Shown: one piece after another, positions 42,395-51,847 of the stretch | Layout of the letters: every line of letters begins with the position of its first letter | How positions within the stretch are numbered: position 1 is the first letter of the stretch | Assembly: GCA_016795385.1 (NCBI GenBank) | Contig: JAEUHI010000090.1 | Coordinates: 1 to 60,181, forward strand | Source: Verrucomicrobiales bacterium | GTDB taxonomy: Bacteria > Verrucomicrobiota > Verrucomicrobiia > Verrucomicrobiales > DEV007 | Reading direction: 5' to 3' | DNA length: 60,181 bases | Program-made: the position numbers and the translations under genes | Notes under the pieces: model-generated | The model's input: only the letters and a program-made list of their open reading frames with translations | Told to the model about the DNA's origin: nothing | Databases searched by the model: none

Positions 42395-44845
42395 CTACAC
42401 TTCCAGCGTTCCCTCGACCACGCCGAGGCGGGATTCGGCTTTCAGCTTGGAGAAGAGCGCCGCCCCCTCGTTCTCGCCGCGCAAGAGGGCCTGATAGGTG
42501 CGGATCGTCTCCATCGCCTCGTCCTGACCTTCATCCAAAAGCTCCACCCGGAATCGCCGCAGCCCCGCACCGCGGAGCGCGTTGAAAAAGCGCGCCCCGC
42601 TCTGGGCGCGGCCGTTGAAGAGCGTGTTCCGGCAACCCACGTCCGCGGTGAGCCGGTGCAGCTGCCCGACCCGGTCGCGGAGATGGACGACATGGGTGTC
42701 GCAGGGACGCCCGCAGTCGGTGAAGTCCTTGCCCTTCGAGAGGAAGGTGCAGAAGACGCAGTGCTCCATGTGAAACATCGGCATGTGCTGGTGCAGGGTC
42801 AGCTCAAACCACTCCGGCGGCGCCATCGCGAGGAGATCGAGCACCTGCGAGATGTTGAGATCGTAGGAGACCGTGAGGCTCTCGAGGCCTTGCTCGACGA
42901 GGAGCTTCGCCGTGATCGGGTTGGCGACGTTCAGCGAAAAATCCCCCGCCATCGCGAGATCGCCCCGCTCCTTGAAATGACCGATGCCTCCGAGATTCCG
43001 GACGAGGACGCCGTGAGGCTTCGCGTTTTCGACCACGCGGAAGAGACCCTTCTCTCCCGCCTTCTGGATCCGCGGGGTGGCGAGGTAAAGCCGCGCCTCC
43101 GGAGAGGTCTCGCGGACGCGGGCGACGAGATCCTTGTAGCGGCGCACGTCCTCGAAGTCGGCGTAGATCGTCTCGATCCCGCAGGCGATCGCGGCATCGA
43201 TCTGGACTTCGGTGCGGCAGAGGACGCGGAGCGAGGGAGTTACCACCGTCGATACCGAGGGACTCGGAGATGGAGGGAGAAGATCGGAGACGGTGGCGGC
43301 AGTGGTGCGGCGACGGCCGTAGGCACCGAGGCGCTCCTGTTCGAGGCGTTCGACGAGGGCGCGGCGGAGGCGGTTCAGTTCGCTCACCGGCAGGATCACC
43401 GGCCCTGACAAAACCACCTCGAGTCCGGCGAGTTCGTAGACCGTGCCACCGAGGCGACCGAGTTGGTCGCGCAGACCCGCCTCGGTGAGAGGACGATTCG
43501 TCGCGACCTCGAGCGGGATCGCCGAGGCCACCTCGACGCCATGCGCGGGATCGGCGAGCACGAGCGGCTCGCCCGCGGCCCCTTGCACCGTCCAGCGAAC
43601 CGGAATTTTCCGCGCGGGCAATTGTTCGCGCTGGTAGCTGCTCTGCAGCGCCGCGTTCAGCGCCGGATCGTCCGTCTTCCAGACACGGTGACCCGGTTTC
43701 AACTTCGCGAAATCGATCTTGCCACGCTGGAGCATCAGCCGCGGCCCCTTCACCTCGTAAATACGACCGCCCTGCTCGCGGTCGGTGTTGCCGCCGGTGT
43801 CGAAGACGATGCCATCGCCCGGTTTCACCGACGTGCCGCCGCTCACCTCGACCCAATCGTTCCCTACCTTGTCGATTCGGCCCACGAAAGCCCCACGTTT
43901 TTTCCCGAAGCGAGCGTGGACCAGTTTCTGATTGTCGATCCCCTCGAGCCAGCCTGACGACAGGCCCCGGGAAAAGGCCATTTCCAGTTCGTAACGGTCC
44001 TCGGGCGAGGCCTTCTTCGGCGCGCCCGACTCGGCCGCATCGATCGCTTTCCGATAGGCCCGCGTCACTGCGGCGACATACTCGGGAGTCTTGAGCCGGC
44101 CCTCGATCTTGAAACTCGTCACGCCGATGCGGATCAGTTCGGGGATCTGGTCGATCCCCGCGAGGTCCTGAGGCGAAAGAAGGTAACGCTGGTCGCCGAG
44201 ATCGCGCGTTTCGCCATCGACGACGAGTTCGTAGGGCATGCGGCAGGCCTGGGCGCATTCGCCACGGTTCGCGCTGCGCTGGCCGAGCGACTCGCTTGTG
44301 AGGCATTGTCCCGAGTAGGCGACACAGAGGGCTCCGTGGACGAAGGTCTCGAGCTCCACCGCTCCGGGCGAGTCCGGATGAAAGAGCCGGATTTCACGCA
44401 TCGAATTTTCGCGGGCGATGACGGCGCGATCGAGATGGAGAAGGCCATGGGCGAAGTCGAGCGCCTCCGGCGAGGTGATCGTCATCTGCGTCGAGGCGTG
44501 GAGATGCAGATCGGGCACCATCGCCCGGGCCATCGCGGCGAGCCCGAGATCCTGCACGATGATCGCGTCGACCCCTGCCTCGCTCAGGAGCCGCAGCTGC
44601 TCCCCCGCGTCCTCGAGTTCCCTGGAAAAAATGAGCGTGTTGAAGGCCACGAAACCCCGCACCCCGTGCGCGTGGAGGAAGTCCATCAGCTTCGGCAGGT
44701 CCTCCGGCGTGAAGTTGTCCGCCCGGATCCGCGCGTTGAAGCGGGGCATGCCGAAATAGATCGCGTCCGCCCCGTTCGCCACGGCGGCGCGCGCACAGTC
44801 CCAGTTGCCCGCAGGGGCGAGCAGTTCGGTGGAGGGTTTCGGCAT
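42395..44845 (-). CDS. U32 family peptidase / RlhA-like protein with extended C-terminus
   Basis: The 816-residue protein starts with ELLAPAGNWDCARAAVANGADAIYFGMPRFNARIRADNF and has ELETFVHGALCVAYSGQC and RGECAQACRMPYEL, signatures of U32 proteins with the cysteine cluster of RlhA/YegQ/TrhP that bind an iron-sulfur centre for prephenate-dependent RNA hydroxylation. The C-terminal third (after about residue 480) has a second U32-like segment with four Cys (HCVFCTFLSKGKDFTDCGRPC). The start at 44845 is chosen since the fold begins there; the open frame runs upstream to 44971. RNA modification is more likely than peptidase activity. TTTGTYAGG copy at 43404-43412. Confidence 0.88.
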   Translation of the reverse strand: MPKPSTELLAPAGNWDCARAAVANGADAIYFGMPRFNARIRADNFTPEDLPKLMDFLHAHGVRGFVAFNTLIFSRELEDAGEQLRLLSEAGVDAIIVQDLGLAAMARAMVPDLHLHASTQMTITSPEALDFAHGLLHLDRAVIARENSMREIRLFHPDSPGAVELETFVHGALCVAYSGQCLTSESLGQRSANRGECAQACRMPYELVVDGETRDLGDQRYLLSPQDLAGIDQIPELIRIGVTSFKIEGRLKTPEYVAAVTRAYRKAIDAAESGAPKKASPEDRYELEMAFSRGLSSGWLEGIDNQKLVHARFGKKRGAFVGRIDKVGNDWVEVSGGTSVKPGDGIVFDTGGNTDREQGGRIYEVKGPRLMLQRGKIDFAKLKPGHRVWKTDDPALNAALQSSYQREQLPARKIPVRWTVQGAAGEPLVLADPAHGVEVASAIPLEVATNRPLTEAGLRDQLGRLGGTVYELAGLEVVLSGPVILPVSELNRLRRALVERLEQERLGAYGRRRTTAATVSDLLPPSPSPSVSTVVTPSLRVLCRTEVQIDAAIACGIETIYADFEDVRRYKDLVARVRETSPEARLYLATPRIQKAGEKGLFRVVENAKPHGVLVRNLGGIGHFKERGDLAMAGDFSLNVANPITAKLLVEQGLESLTVSYDLNISQVLDLLAMAPPEWFELTLHQHMPMFHMEHCVFCTFLSKGKDFTDCGRPCDTHVVHLRDRVGQLHRLTADVGCRNTLFNGRAQSGARFFNALRGAGLRRFRVELLDEGQDEAMETIRTYQALLRGENEGAALFSKLKAESRLGVVEGTLEV

Positions 44846-45010
44846 CGCACACGGTAGCACGGGTCGGGCGGGGGCGCGAGATTGCCGATCTGCGAGCAGT
44901 CTCTGGTGGCGTCTACAGCGCCGCTCCAGGCGCAGCCGCGGAAGTCTCTCGGCTCTACCGCAAGTCAACACCTATGGGCGGGTTCGAAACCCGGCGTCAG
45001 GCGGCGCTCC
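44846..45010. other. Intergenic region without recognised feature
   Basis: The region upstream of the AbrB/PIN pair has no convincing gene. GGGTTCGAAACCC at 44980-44992 resembles a tRNA T-loop but no acceptor, D- or anticodon arm fits it, so no tRNA is called. Confidence 0.5.
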
Positions 45011-45042
45011 TTGACACTTCGATCTCATGGATTAGCCTAATC
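45011..45042 (+). promoter_or_regulatory. Promoter and operator of AbrB/PIN operon
   Basis: A consensus -35 (TTGACA, 45011-45016) is followed after 19 bp by CCTAAT (45036-45041). An inverted repeat GATTA-GCC-TAATC (45030-45042) covers the -10 region. Transcription would start within a few bases of the ATG at 45046, so the mRNA may be leaderless. Confidence 0.65.
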
Positions 45043-45045
45043 TCC

Positions 45046-45309
45046 ATGCAAACGACCGTTACCACGAAGAACATGGTGACCATACCGGCGGCACTTTCCC
45101 GCAAGATGGGTATCACGCCAGGATGCCGCCTTGAGTGGCAGGAGCCGCAGGAGGGCAGCGACGAGGTCACCGTGCGGGTGATCCCGACCCGTGGCGAGAG
45201 AGCGCGGCGGCTCATGGGAGCAGCCCGGCAATGGTCGCCAGAGCGGGATGCGGTCGCGGAGCTGATCGCGGAACGTGTACGTGAGGAAGAGGAGCAGATT
45301 CTGCGATGA
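45046..45309 (+). CDS. AbrB/MazE-type antitoxin
   Basis: The 87-residue protein has the SpoVT/AbrB swapped-hairpin signature at its start: TVTTKNMVTIPAALSRKMGITPGCRLEW. The C-terminal helix is acidic (REEEEQIL) and would bind the toxin. It probably represses its own promoter at 45030-45042. The stop overlaps the PIN gene's ATG (ATGA at 45306-45309). Confidence 0.88.
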   Translation: MQTTVTTKNMVTIPAALSRKMGITPGCRLEWQEPQEGSDEVTVRVIPTRGERARRLMGAARQWSPERDAVAELIAERVREEEEQILR

Positions 45310-45716
45310 CCTATCTTCTGGATACCTCCGCCCTGCTCGCCCATGCCCGGCGGGAATCGGAAGCTCTACGGGTGCAAGAATTGTTCGACCAAGAAGACGC
45401 GATGATTCTGCTGAGCAGCGTGAGCGTCGCGGAGATGGCCAGGCGTCTGCGCGAACTGGCTATGCCCGAAGAAGAACTGTGGCAGCTCATCGCCGACTAC
45501 GAGGGCCTGGCCTCCGAAATCGTTCCCGTGGACTCCGGAATCGCCCGCCGGTCCGATCTCATCACGCGTCGGGCGACCACGCGCCTGCCCTTGGCCGATG
45601 CGCTCATTGCAGCATGCGCCGCATCGAGGGACGCAGTCCTCGTTCACCGCGACGCCCACATGCGAACGATCCCGGAGACGGAGGTGCGGCAACTCGATCT
45701 CGCCGCAGCGGAATAG
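45306..45716 (+). CDS. PIN domain (VapC-like) toxin
   Basis: The 136-residue PIN protein carries LLDTSALLAHARR (Asp), SVSVAEMARRL (Glu), LPLADALIAACAA (Asp) and LVHRDAHMRTI (Asp). It is coupled to the AbrB-type antitoxin upstream. It lies beside the fhs-leader remnant at 45783 that borders the four-gene array. Confidence 0.87.
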   Translation: MTYLLDTSALLAHARRESEALRVQELFDQEDAMILLSSVSVAEMARRLRELAMPEEELWQLIADYEGLASEIVPVDSGIARRSDLITRRATTRLPLADALIAACAASRDAVLVHRDAHMRTIPETEVRQLDLAAAE

Positions 45717-45782
45717 CCGCGGAAAAGACGATCGGGAATACGATCTCGTCGAGCCCCCTTTCCGTGAGCAACGATCCCAAAG

Positions 45783-45850
45783 CTTTTCCCGCGACAACCG
45801 AGCCCCTTCCTGCTACTTGGTCTGCCGCATGAAGGACATCGATATAGCCC
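45783..45850 (+). repeat. Left direct repeat: fhs leader and first codons
   Basis: This 68-bp stretch matches 53905-53972 at 62 of 68 positions (counted by hand). It includes the ATG and the first codons of fhs (encoding MKDIDIA); the frame then diverges from fhs. The copy is 45 bp from the 3' end of the first array gene. Both copies are on the plus strand and border the four-gene array, like a target-site or attachment-site duplication or a remnant of rearrangement. Confidence 0.85.
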
Positions 45851-45894
45851 TGCCGTGCGTCGGTAAGAAAATGCCCGTGGGTCAGGAGGTTCTC

Positions 45895-47871
45895 TCACTT
45901 CCCCTTCTTCAACAACTCCGCCTTCCACTCCGCGGGCAGATCCTCGCTCGACTCGATCCAACGCGTCGCGGCCTCGCGGTTGGAACTAAGCCAGTCGCGT
46001 CCCTGTCCCAGCGTCACCTCGCGGCGCTTCCGGTGATCCACGATCTCAAGGGACCACGCGAGCGCGGCATTTCGGTCGGTCCGGGCCGCATTGCGGACGA
46101 ACTCGATGATCGCGATGTCGCGGAGGGGACCGGGCTCCAGCGCATTCAATGCCGCGCCCGATGACTCGAGATTCACCTCGGTCCAGCCTCGGAAGAGCGC
46201 TCCGACTGCCTCGGCTTTGACCGTTTCGTCAGGAAGTGCGAACACCTGGGCAAGGTCCGCTTCGCTACCACCTCGATTTCCGAGCCTCCAGAAGACCGCC
46301 TTGGCGATGGATGCCTGAATCGCCGGATCCCTCGTTTTTCCGAGATATTCGATCACTTCCTCCGGAGAATGTTGCGCCCAATTCCCCGCGAGTTTCCCGG
46401 CAATTTCTTCGCGCATGGATTCAGGGAGAGTCACGGCCCGATCGAGAGCTGCCGCGGGATTCTCTTCGGCAATCCCGGAGAGGATGCCCTCGACGGCATT
46501 GGTCTTTGCTTCACCCTCGTTGAGATGCTGCAGGGCCAATTCGAGAGCACCTTCGCCATTTCCATCCCGCGCGATGATCTTCACCGTATTGGCGAGAAAT
46601 TCATCAGCGACCGATCCCGCAGGGAGATGCTGTTTTGCCAGAGTCATTGCCGAAGAAGGATCGCTCAGAGCGAGCTGATTCAGGATACTTCGCGCAAGGA
46701 GCTTCTTCTCATCAAAACCGGGCAACGAGCCCAGTTCGTCCAGAACCCCGGCAGCATCCTCCGCATTCCACCTCCGGGACATTCCCTGATACCACGGGGT
46801 TTGTTCCGGCACTTTCAGTTTCGCTCCATTTTCCGCGATCCACGCCAGCGCCCCGGGGTCATCATTCCCTTGATCCAACCACTTCTGGATGGCTACCCAT
46901 GCGACTTCGCCCATCGCGGAATTGGAGGATGTCAGTGAAGGCCCCAGCTCCTTTGCAAAACCGGCAGGATCGGTGTCGATTCGCGATTCAACCGCACGCG
47001 CGAAGACGTAAGCATGGACTTCCCCCTTCGGTTGAGCCACCAGCCAGGTCATCATCGCAGTCGCATCGCGCTCTCCCCATACATGCAACAGCGCTCGAAG
47101 CTCGTTCTGACTCGACCAGCCCTCGCGCTTCTCAGCAAGGAAACGGTCGGCAATCCCGGGCAATCGCTGCAGATCCACCCGTCCGCCGAGCTCGCTCGCA
47201 AGATTGGCCGCACCAGCGGATAGATCCACTTCAAAGATGCGGCGCTCCACGAGGTCGGGAGAAACATCGAGGGCAATCTTGAGAAGAGCGCCGAGGGCCC
47301 GCTTCCGAACCTCTCCAGAGGGAAGCCCATCCACCCATCGTTCCGCAGCCAAAAGATCACGTCCTGCCCACGACTTCACCAGCCCGTCAATCCCCGCTCC
47401 CTTTCCATTCCGACGAAACTCATCCGACCAGATCGACAGCGCCTTGTCGATGTCGATCTGACCAAAGCGGAAGTAGGCGGCAGAGAGGGTGTCTTCGCCA
47501 AGCTCCGTTGGATCAGACTCACTGAAGAAGGCAAGCAAGTCCTCCTCGGATGCCAGCGCAAAGGCCCGTTCCAGATCCAGGAGCCGCTTTCCGGGACGAT
47601 CGTCTTCGTAGAGTTCACGACCACGAAACGATCCGCCTCCCGCCACCCTTTGAAGCCCGACCTGTTCGAGAGACTGTCGGAAGTCACGGCCCGTCCTCGG
47701 ATCGCGGGCATCACCCGGGTCCCTCATTTCAGTTGGCGAAGGAATTGATTCACGGACCACAGGCAGTCGATCCGCCTCATCCTGCCGAAGCGAACTCGAA
47801 AGCATCCGGCCTGCGAAAAATCCCGCCGAAACGAGCACCACGAAAGCGACGAAAACCACGACCGGTCTCAT
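45895..47871 (-). CDS. Array gene A: membrane-anchored repeat protein, type I
   Basis: The 658-residue protein has an N-terminal membrane segment (MRPVVVFVAFVVLVSAGFF) and then many degenerate helical repeats of about 35-45 residues with the pattern W-x3-D-P/x-x-A-A-x2-W-(V/I)-x3-L-P, e.g. GRDLLAAERWVDGLPSGEVR. It ends in NREAATRWIESSEDLPAEWK, which is almost identical in gene C. It is a type I paralogue (like C). The pattern suggests an extracytoplasmic alpha-solenoid. The function is unknown. The ATG at 47871 overlaps the stop of gene B by four bases. The last 40 bp match those of gene C at 39 of 40 positions. Confidence 0.8.
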   Translation of the reverse strand: MRPVVVFVAFVVLVSAGFFAGRMLSSSLRQDEADRLPVVRESIPSPTEMRDPGDARDPRTGRDFRQSLEQVGLQRVAGGGSFRGRELYEDDRPGKRLLDLERAFALASEEDLLAFFSESDPTELGEDTLSAAYFRFGQIDIDKALSIWSDEFRRNGKGAGIDGLVKSWAGRDLLAAERWVDGLPSGEVRKRALGALLKIALDVSPDLVERRIFEVDLSAGAANLASELGGRVDLQRLPGIADRFLAEKREGWSSQNELRALLHVWGERDATAMMTWLVAQPKGEVHAYVFARAVESRIDTDPAGFAKELGPSLTSSNSAMGEVAWVAIQKWLDQGNDDPGALAWIAENGAKLKVPEQTPWYQGMSRRWNAEDAAGVLDELGSLPGFDEKKLLARSILNQLALSDPSSAMTLAKQHLPAGSVADEFLANTVKIIARDGNGEGALELALQHLNEGEAKTNAVEGILSGIAEENPAAALDRAVTLPESMREEIAGKLAGNWAQHSPEEVIEYLGKTRDPAIQASIAKAVFWRLGNRGGSEADLAQVFALPDETVKAEAVGALFRGWTEVNLESSGAALNALEPGPLRDIAIIEFVRNAARTDRNAALAWSLEIVDHRKRREVTLGQGRDWLSSNREAATRWIESSEDLPAEWKAELLKKGK

Positions 47872-49859
47872 GGGGTCCTCCTTTTGAAAATCTCCGCCTT
47901 CACGGAGTCGGAGATCGCGGGATTCGCTCGAATGGCGGCCTCCGCCTCTGCGGGGCTCGAACTCATCCACTCCCGCCCATGCCAGATCATCTCCCGGTCC
48001 CGCCTTTCGGGGATGGAGATCTGTGCTGAGAGTTCCATCGCGACTTTCGGGTCGCGATGCGCGTTGGATTCGTTGAATCCGAGGATGGCCGCATCCAGCA
48101 TCTCTCCTTTCGGCACCCGGGTGATGACCGCACTCGCAGTGCTGAAATCGCGATTTCCCCATCCCCCGAAGAGACCACGCAACGCGGCATTGCGGAGACT
48201 TCCCTCTGGCAATTCCAGGGCCCGATCGAAAAACCGGTCGCCACTACGGCTTTTCCCGAGGTACCGGAAAGCGCTACCCGCCATGGGTGCTAGGACATCC
48301 GCGTTATCAGCCCCGGTTATAAAGGCGAGGGCTCCGTCCGGATCCGTTTGCGCCCACGAATCACCCAGCCCGGAAAGCGCCGGACGCCGATCTATCTCCT
48401 CGAGCGCCATGGCGAATGTCGCCGCGGCAGCCGGGTCCTTCTCGGCCCACAACCGAACGGAACTTTGAATCACCGAGTATCTGGATTGATCTCCCTCGAT
48501 GTTTTCAAGACTCCATCGCAAGGCATCCCCGGGTTCCTGAATGGACCAATTGACGGCGGCCCGGACAATCACCTCGTCGCTCCTCGGTCCCGGAGGCAGG
48601 AGCTCGACCGCGCGATCCAACGCTGTCTTTGGCTGGATCGAAGAGAACTGGACGATGAGGGATTGCATCAGTGAATCCCATCCTGAAGAGGGCACCGATT
48701 CTCCGAGCGCCCTCAACATCCGGTCAACCCGCTCCTCCGGCCAGTCCTCGCGCCGCACATTCATGAAAAAGAACTCTTGCTTGCCGAAGTCGGCCGCAGC
48801 TTCGGCATGCTCCGTGATCCACGCGACGCCCATCTCTTCATTTCCCTCGACCGCCATCCATCCCCACCAAGTCTTGCCCGCGACTTGACGCAATTCAGGG
48901 TGATCTTCGATTGCGGGACCGAGCAATTCCAAAACGCCTGAGGGATCTTTTGCCGCCGCCAACTCCAGAGCGGTTGTCACCTCTTGCTCGTTGAATCGGC
49001 CGAGCCCTTTCGAAAGAAACCATGTCGTTGCCGCTAGCGGATCCCGGGAACCCCACTTCGACAAGAAGTAGGGAAGGGAGCCAGACAGAGTGCTCCCATC
49101 ATCCCGGGCTGCCAGAATGCGATCGGCCGTATCACCCATTTCCGTCAGCGCGAGGGAATCACCCAGCAACATCACGGCATCCAAAGGCACTTCGGACAAG
49201 ACATCGAGTTTTGCGACCACCTGTTCCGGCGCGAGCTTTGCGTTAACCGTCAGGAACACCATTTTCGGGATCGCTCCCTCTTCCTCCGACGCGAATCCAT
49301 CGACCCATCGCTCGGCCGCGGCGGGATCGCGTTTCACCCATTCGCGCATCACCGCCTTGAGTCCGGAATACGCGGAAACTTCGTCCCGTCCAACCCGCCA
49401 CACTTCCGCCGCGCGTTCGGGGGAGACTCTCGCGAGCGCTCCATAGGAGATATCGGCAAGCGAAACCATTCCGCTCGAAAAGCGTCTCCCCGTGAGAAAC
49501 GCGACGAGCTCTTCTTCATTCGCGAGCGAGAGAATCTGCTCGATCTCGTCGAGCTGACGTTCGTGCTCCAGAAGATCCCGGTGCCGGGAGTGCCGCGAGC
49601 GTTCGAGATCACTCCATAGCTCCATCAGCCGCTCTCTGGCGTCGGAAAACTGCTGGAAGGAGATGAGCCCGAGGGACTGTTGTAATGACTTTGATGGATC
49701 GGCCACTGCGGGCGATCCCCCTTCAAAGGTGATGGCGGTCCCACCACCCTCTTCACCGCTTTTCCGCGGATCGGAGGACTGACTTGGAGCCCACACCCCC
49801 GTCCCAAACCCGATCCCGAGCGCGGCAAGGGCGGCGGCGATGTGCATGCCTCGTTGCAT
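47868..49859 (-). CDS. Array gene B: membrane-anchored repeat protein, type II
   Basis: The 663-residue protein is the type II paralogue, aligned with gene D from the start codon (GFGTGVW in B, GFGAGIW in D, both at residues 17-23). It shares SLADISYGALARVSPERAAEVW and WVKRDPAAAERWVDGF. Repeats and membrane anchor are as in type I. It ends in NPAISDSVKAEIFKRRTP; D ends similarly (HPSLTEAMKEEIFK). The start at 49859 is fixed by this alignment. The stop overlaps gene A's ATG (ATGA at 47868-47871), and gene C's stop is 17 bp upstream. Confidence 0.8.
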   Translation of the reverse strand: MQRGMHIAAALAALGIGFGTGVWAPSQSSDPRKSGEEGGGTAITFEGGSPAVADPSKSLQQSLGLISFQQFSDARERLMELWSDLERSRHSRHRDLLEHERQLDEIEQILSLANEEELVAFLTGRRFSSGMVSLADISYGALARVSPERAAEVWRVGRDEVSAYSGLKAVMREWVKRDPAAAERWVDGFASEEEGAIPKMVFLTVNAKLAPEQVVAKLDVLSEVPLDAVMLLGDSLALTEMGDTADRILAARDDGSTLSGSLPYFLSKWGSRDPLAATTWFLSKGLGRFNEQEVTTALELAAAKDPSGVLELLGPAIEDHPELRQVAGKTWWGWMAVEGNEEMGVAWITEHAEAAADFGKQEFFFMNVRREDWPEERVDRMLRALGESVPSSGWDSLMQSLIVQFSSIQPKTALDRAVELLPPGPRSDEVIVRAAVNWSIQEPGDALRWSLENIEGDQSRYSVIQSSVRLWAEKDPAAAATFAMALEEIDRRPALSGLGDSWAQTDPDGALAFITGADNADVLAPMAGSAFRYLGKSRSGDRFFDRALELPEGSLRNAALRGLFGGWGNRDFSTASAVITRVPKGEMLDAAILGFNESNAHRDPKVAMELSAQISIPERRDREMIWHGREWMSSSPAEAEAAIRANPAISDSVKAEIFKRRTP

Positions 49860-49876
49860 GGGGCGATGATGAAGTT

Positions 49877-51838
49877 TCACGGCCCCTTCGTCAACAACTC
49901 CGCCTTCCACTCCGCGGGCAGACTTTCACTCGACTCGATCCATCGCGTCGCGGCCTCGCGGTTGGAGAAAAGCCAGTACCGGCTCTGTTGCATCGTTACC
50001 TCGCGACGTTTTTGAGGATTTTCGATTTCCAGCGACCAGGCAAGTGCGGCGACGCGATCAGTTTGGGCGGCGTTGCCGACGAATTCCTCGATCGCCCCGT
50101 CGCGCACAGGGCCGGGGTCGATGGATTTCAGGGCCGCACCGGAGGTCTCAAGGTTCGCTCGCGACCAGCCGTCGAAGAGGGCTCTAACGGCCTCGGCTTT
50201 GATGGATTCGTCAGGAAGGACGAGGGCTTGGCCGAGATAGGATTCTCCCCCGTGCCTGAAGCCGAACTGAAAGTAGGCGTTGCGAGCCAACATTTTCTTC
50301 GCTGCCGGATCGGAAACGCCCGTCAGATAGGCCGCGACCTGATCGGGAGATCGTTGCGACCACTCGTACGCGACTGTGCCCAGGGCGCCGTCGCGGAGCA
50401 AATCGGGCAGCTTCATGGCGCGGTCGACGGCGACGCGCGGTTGATTCCCGGCCCAGACCCTCATCGCCGCGCCTACGGCGTCAATCTGTCCCTGACCGGC
50501 AGGCAGATTCGCGACGGCCCATTCGAGAGCGCCGCCCGGATCTCCCCGCTGCGCGATGTTGTGCACGGTACTCGTCAAAAAGACTTCGCGCTCCCTACCT
50601 TCCGGCATCCTCTCAAGCGCGTGGCGGAGGGCCGACTCGGGATCGCTCATGGCGAGACCGTCCAACACCATGCGTGTGAAGTCTTGCGTCAGTTCGCCGT
50701 CGGGCAAGGTGGAGAGCCGTTCCAGCACCCGTTCAGCTGCCTTCCCTGCGGGATACCAGTTGTTCCTCGTCGGGACTTTCATCTTTGCGCCGTGGGATTG
50801 GAACCACGCCATCGCCGCGTCGTCGTCGCCTCCGCCGGCGAGCCAGGTCATCCAAGCCTTGCCGGCCATCTCGGCCAGCGCCGGGTTTTGATCGAGCGAC
50901 GGACCAATCGCCCGGACGAACGCGGCGGGATCGGCTGTGGCACCGGCCTCGGCCACGCGGGAAACGACGTGGTCGCGAACACCCCCAGCAGGCTGATCGA
51001 GGATCCAGGCGAACATTGCCGTGCTATCACGCTCCGCCCAAACTTCGAGGAGTGCGGCGAGCTGGTTCTGGTTGCTCCAATTGCCCCGATTTTCGGCGAG
51101 GATGCGGGTGGCGAGGGCTGAAAAGCGTGTCGGTTCGAGCTGCCAACCGAGCCTCGAAATCAGGTCCATCGATACTTCGATCTCCTCCAGGTCGGTGATG
51201 CGTCGCTCGACGAGGGCGGGGTTGCTCTCCACGACAGCGGTGAAGAGGGCGGCTAACGCTTCGTTCCGAATCTTCGAATCCTCGAGGGAATCGACCCACC
51301 GCTCGGCGGCCGAAGAGTCGAGTTGCGCCCAAGCTCCAACGAGACCATGGACTCCATCGGGCTTCCCAGACCGACGAAAGAGATCCTCCCAAACCGATAC
51401 TGCATCCTCGGGAGAAATAGCAGCGAACCGACTGAAGGCAGCCGAAAGAATGATGGGATCATCCGTGACATTTTCCTCCGCGAAGAACGCAATAAGATCC
51501 TCTTGCGAGGCCAAGGCGAAAATTCGTTCAAGCTCCAAATGAGAATGCCCGTGCCGACGTCTCTCGAGAATGTAGGGAACTCCGCCGACTTTCTTCGCCG
51601 AGCGGGCAAGGTCGAGCAAGCGCTCGTGGGATTCGGCGAAGGTAGCTCCGGTGCGGGGATCACGGAGAGCTTGGTTGGCGATGGAGGTTTCGGAGTCGGA
51701 CAACGCGTGTGAATCGATCGTTTGCGTCACACGACCTCGGTCGCCTCTGGTCGGCGAAGACGTCCCCACCTGCGTGCCGAAGATGTAGCCGATCATCGCA
51801 GGTGCCGCGAACAAGTAGAATGCAGGGTGAAATTTCAT
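49877..51838 (-). CDS. Array gene C: membrane-anchored repeat protein, type I
   Basis: The 653-residue protein begins with a hydrophobic segment (MKFHPAFYLFAAPAMIGYIFG). It is the type I paralogue of gene A: ERIFALASQEDLIAFFAEEN versus ERAFALASEEDLLAFFSESD, and DSSAAERWVDSLEDSKIRNEA versus its counterpart. The 3' ends of A and C match in 39 of 40 bp (45901-45940 versus 49883-49922), offset 3982 bp. The gene D stop lies 9 bp upstream, so the four genes form one transcript. Confidence 0.8.
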   Translation of the reverse strand: MKFHPAFYLFAAPAMIGYIFGTQVGTSSPTRGDRGRVTQTIDSHALSDSETSIANQALRDPRTGATFAESHERLLDLARSAKKVGGVPYILERRRHGHSHLELERIFALASQEDLIAFFAEENVTDDPIILSAAFSRFAAISPEDAVSVWEDLFRRSGKPDGVHGLVGAWAQLDSSAAERWVDSLEDSKIRNEALAALFTAVVESNPALVERRITDLEEIEVSMDLISRLGWQLEPTRFSALATRILAENRGNWSNQNQLAALLEVWAERDSTAMFAWILDQPAGGVRDHVVSRVAEAGATADPAAFVRAIGPSLDQNPALAEMAGKAWMTWLAGGGDDDAAMAWFQSHGAKMKVPTRNNWYPAGKAAERVLERLSTLPDGELTQDFTRMVLDGLAMSDPESALRHALERMPEGREREVFLTSTVHNIAQRGDPGGALEWAVANLPAGQGQIDAVGAAMRVWAGNQPRVAVDRAMKLPDLLRDGALGTVAYEWSQRSPDQVAAYLTGVSDPAAKKMLARNAYFQFGFRHGGESYLGQALVLPDESIKAEAVRALFDGWSRANLETSGAALKSIDPGPVRDGAIEEFVGNAAQTDRVAALAWSLEIENPQKRREVTMQQSRYWLFSNREAATRWIESSESLPAEWKAELLTKGP

Positions 51839-51847
51839 CGCGATGCC

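Noticed and set aside
44980..44992. GGGTTCGAAACCC, a tRNA T-loop-like sequence upstream of the AbrB/PIN pair
   Set aside because: A T-stem of only four pairs can be drawn, and no acceptor stem, D-arm or anticodon arm fits at the required distances on either strand.
45829..46164. Open frame starting MKDIDIA at the left direct repeat
   Set aside because: It leaves the fhs frame after about seven codons and continues as antisense to array gene A, so it is only a remnant of the fhs start.
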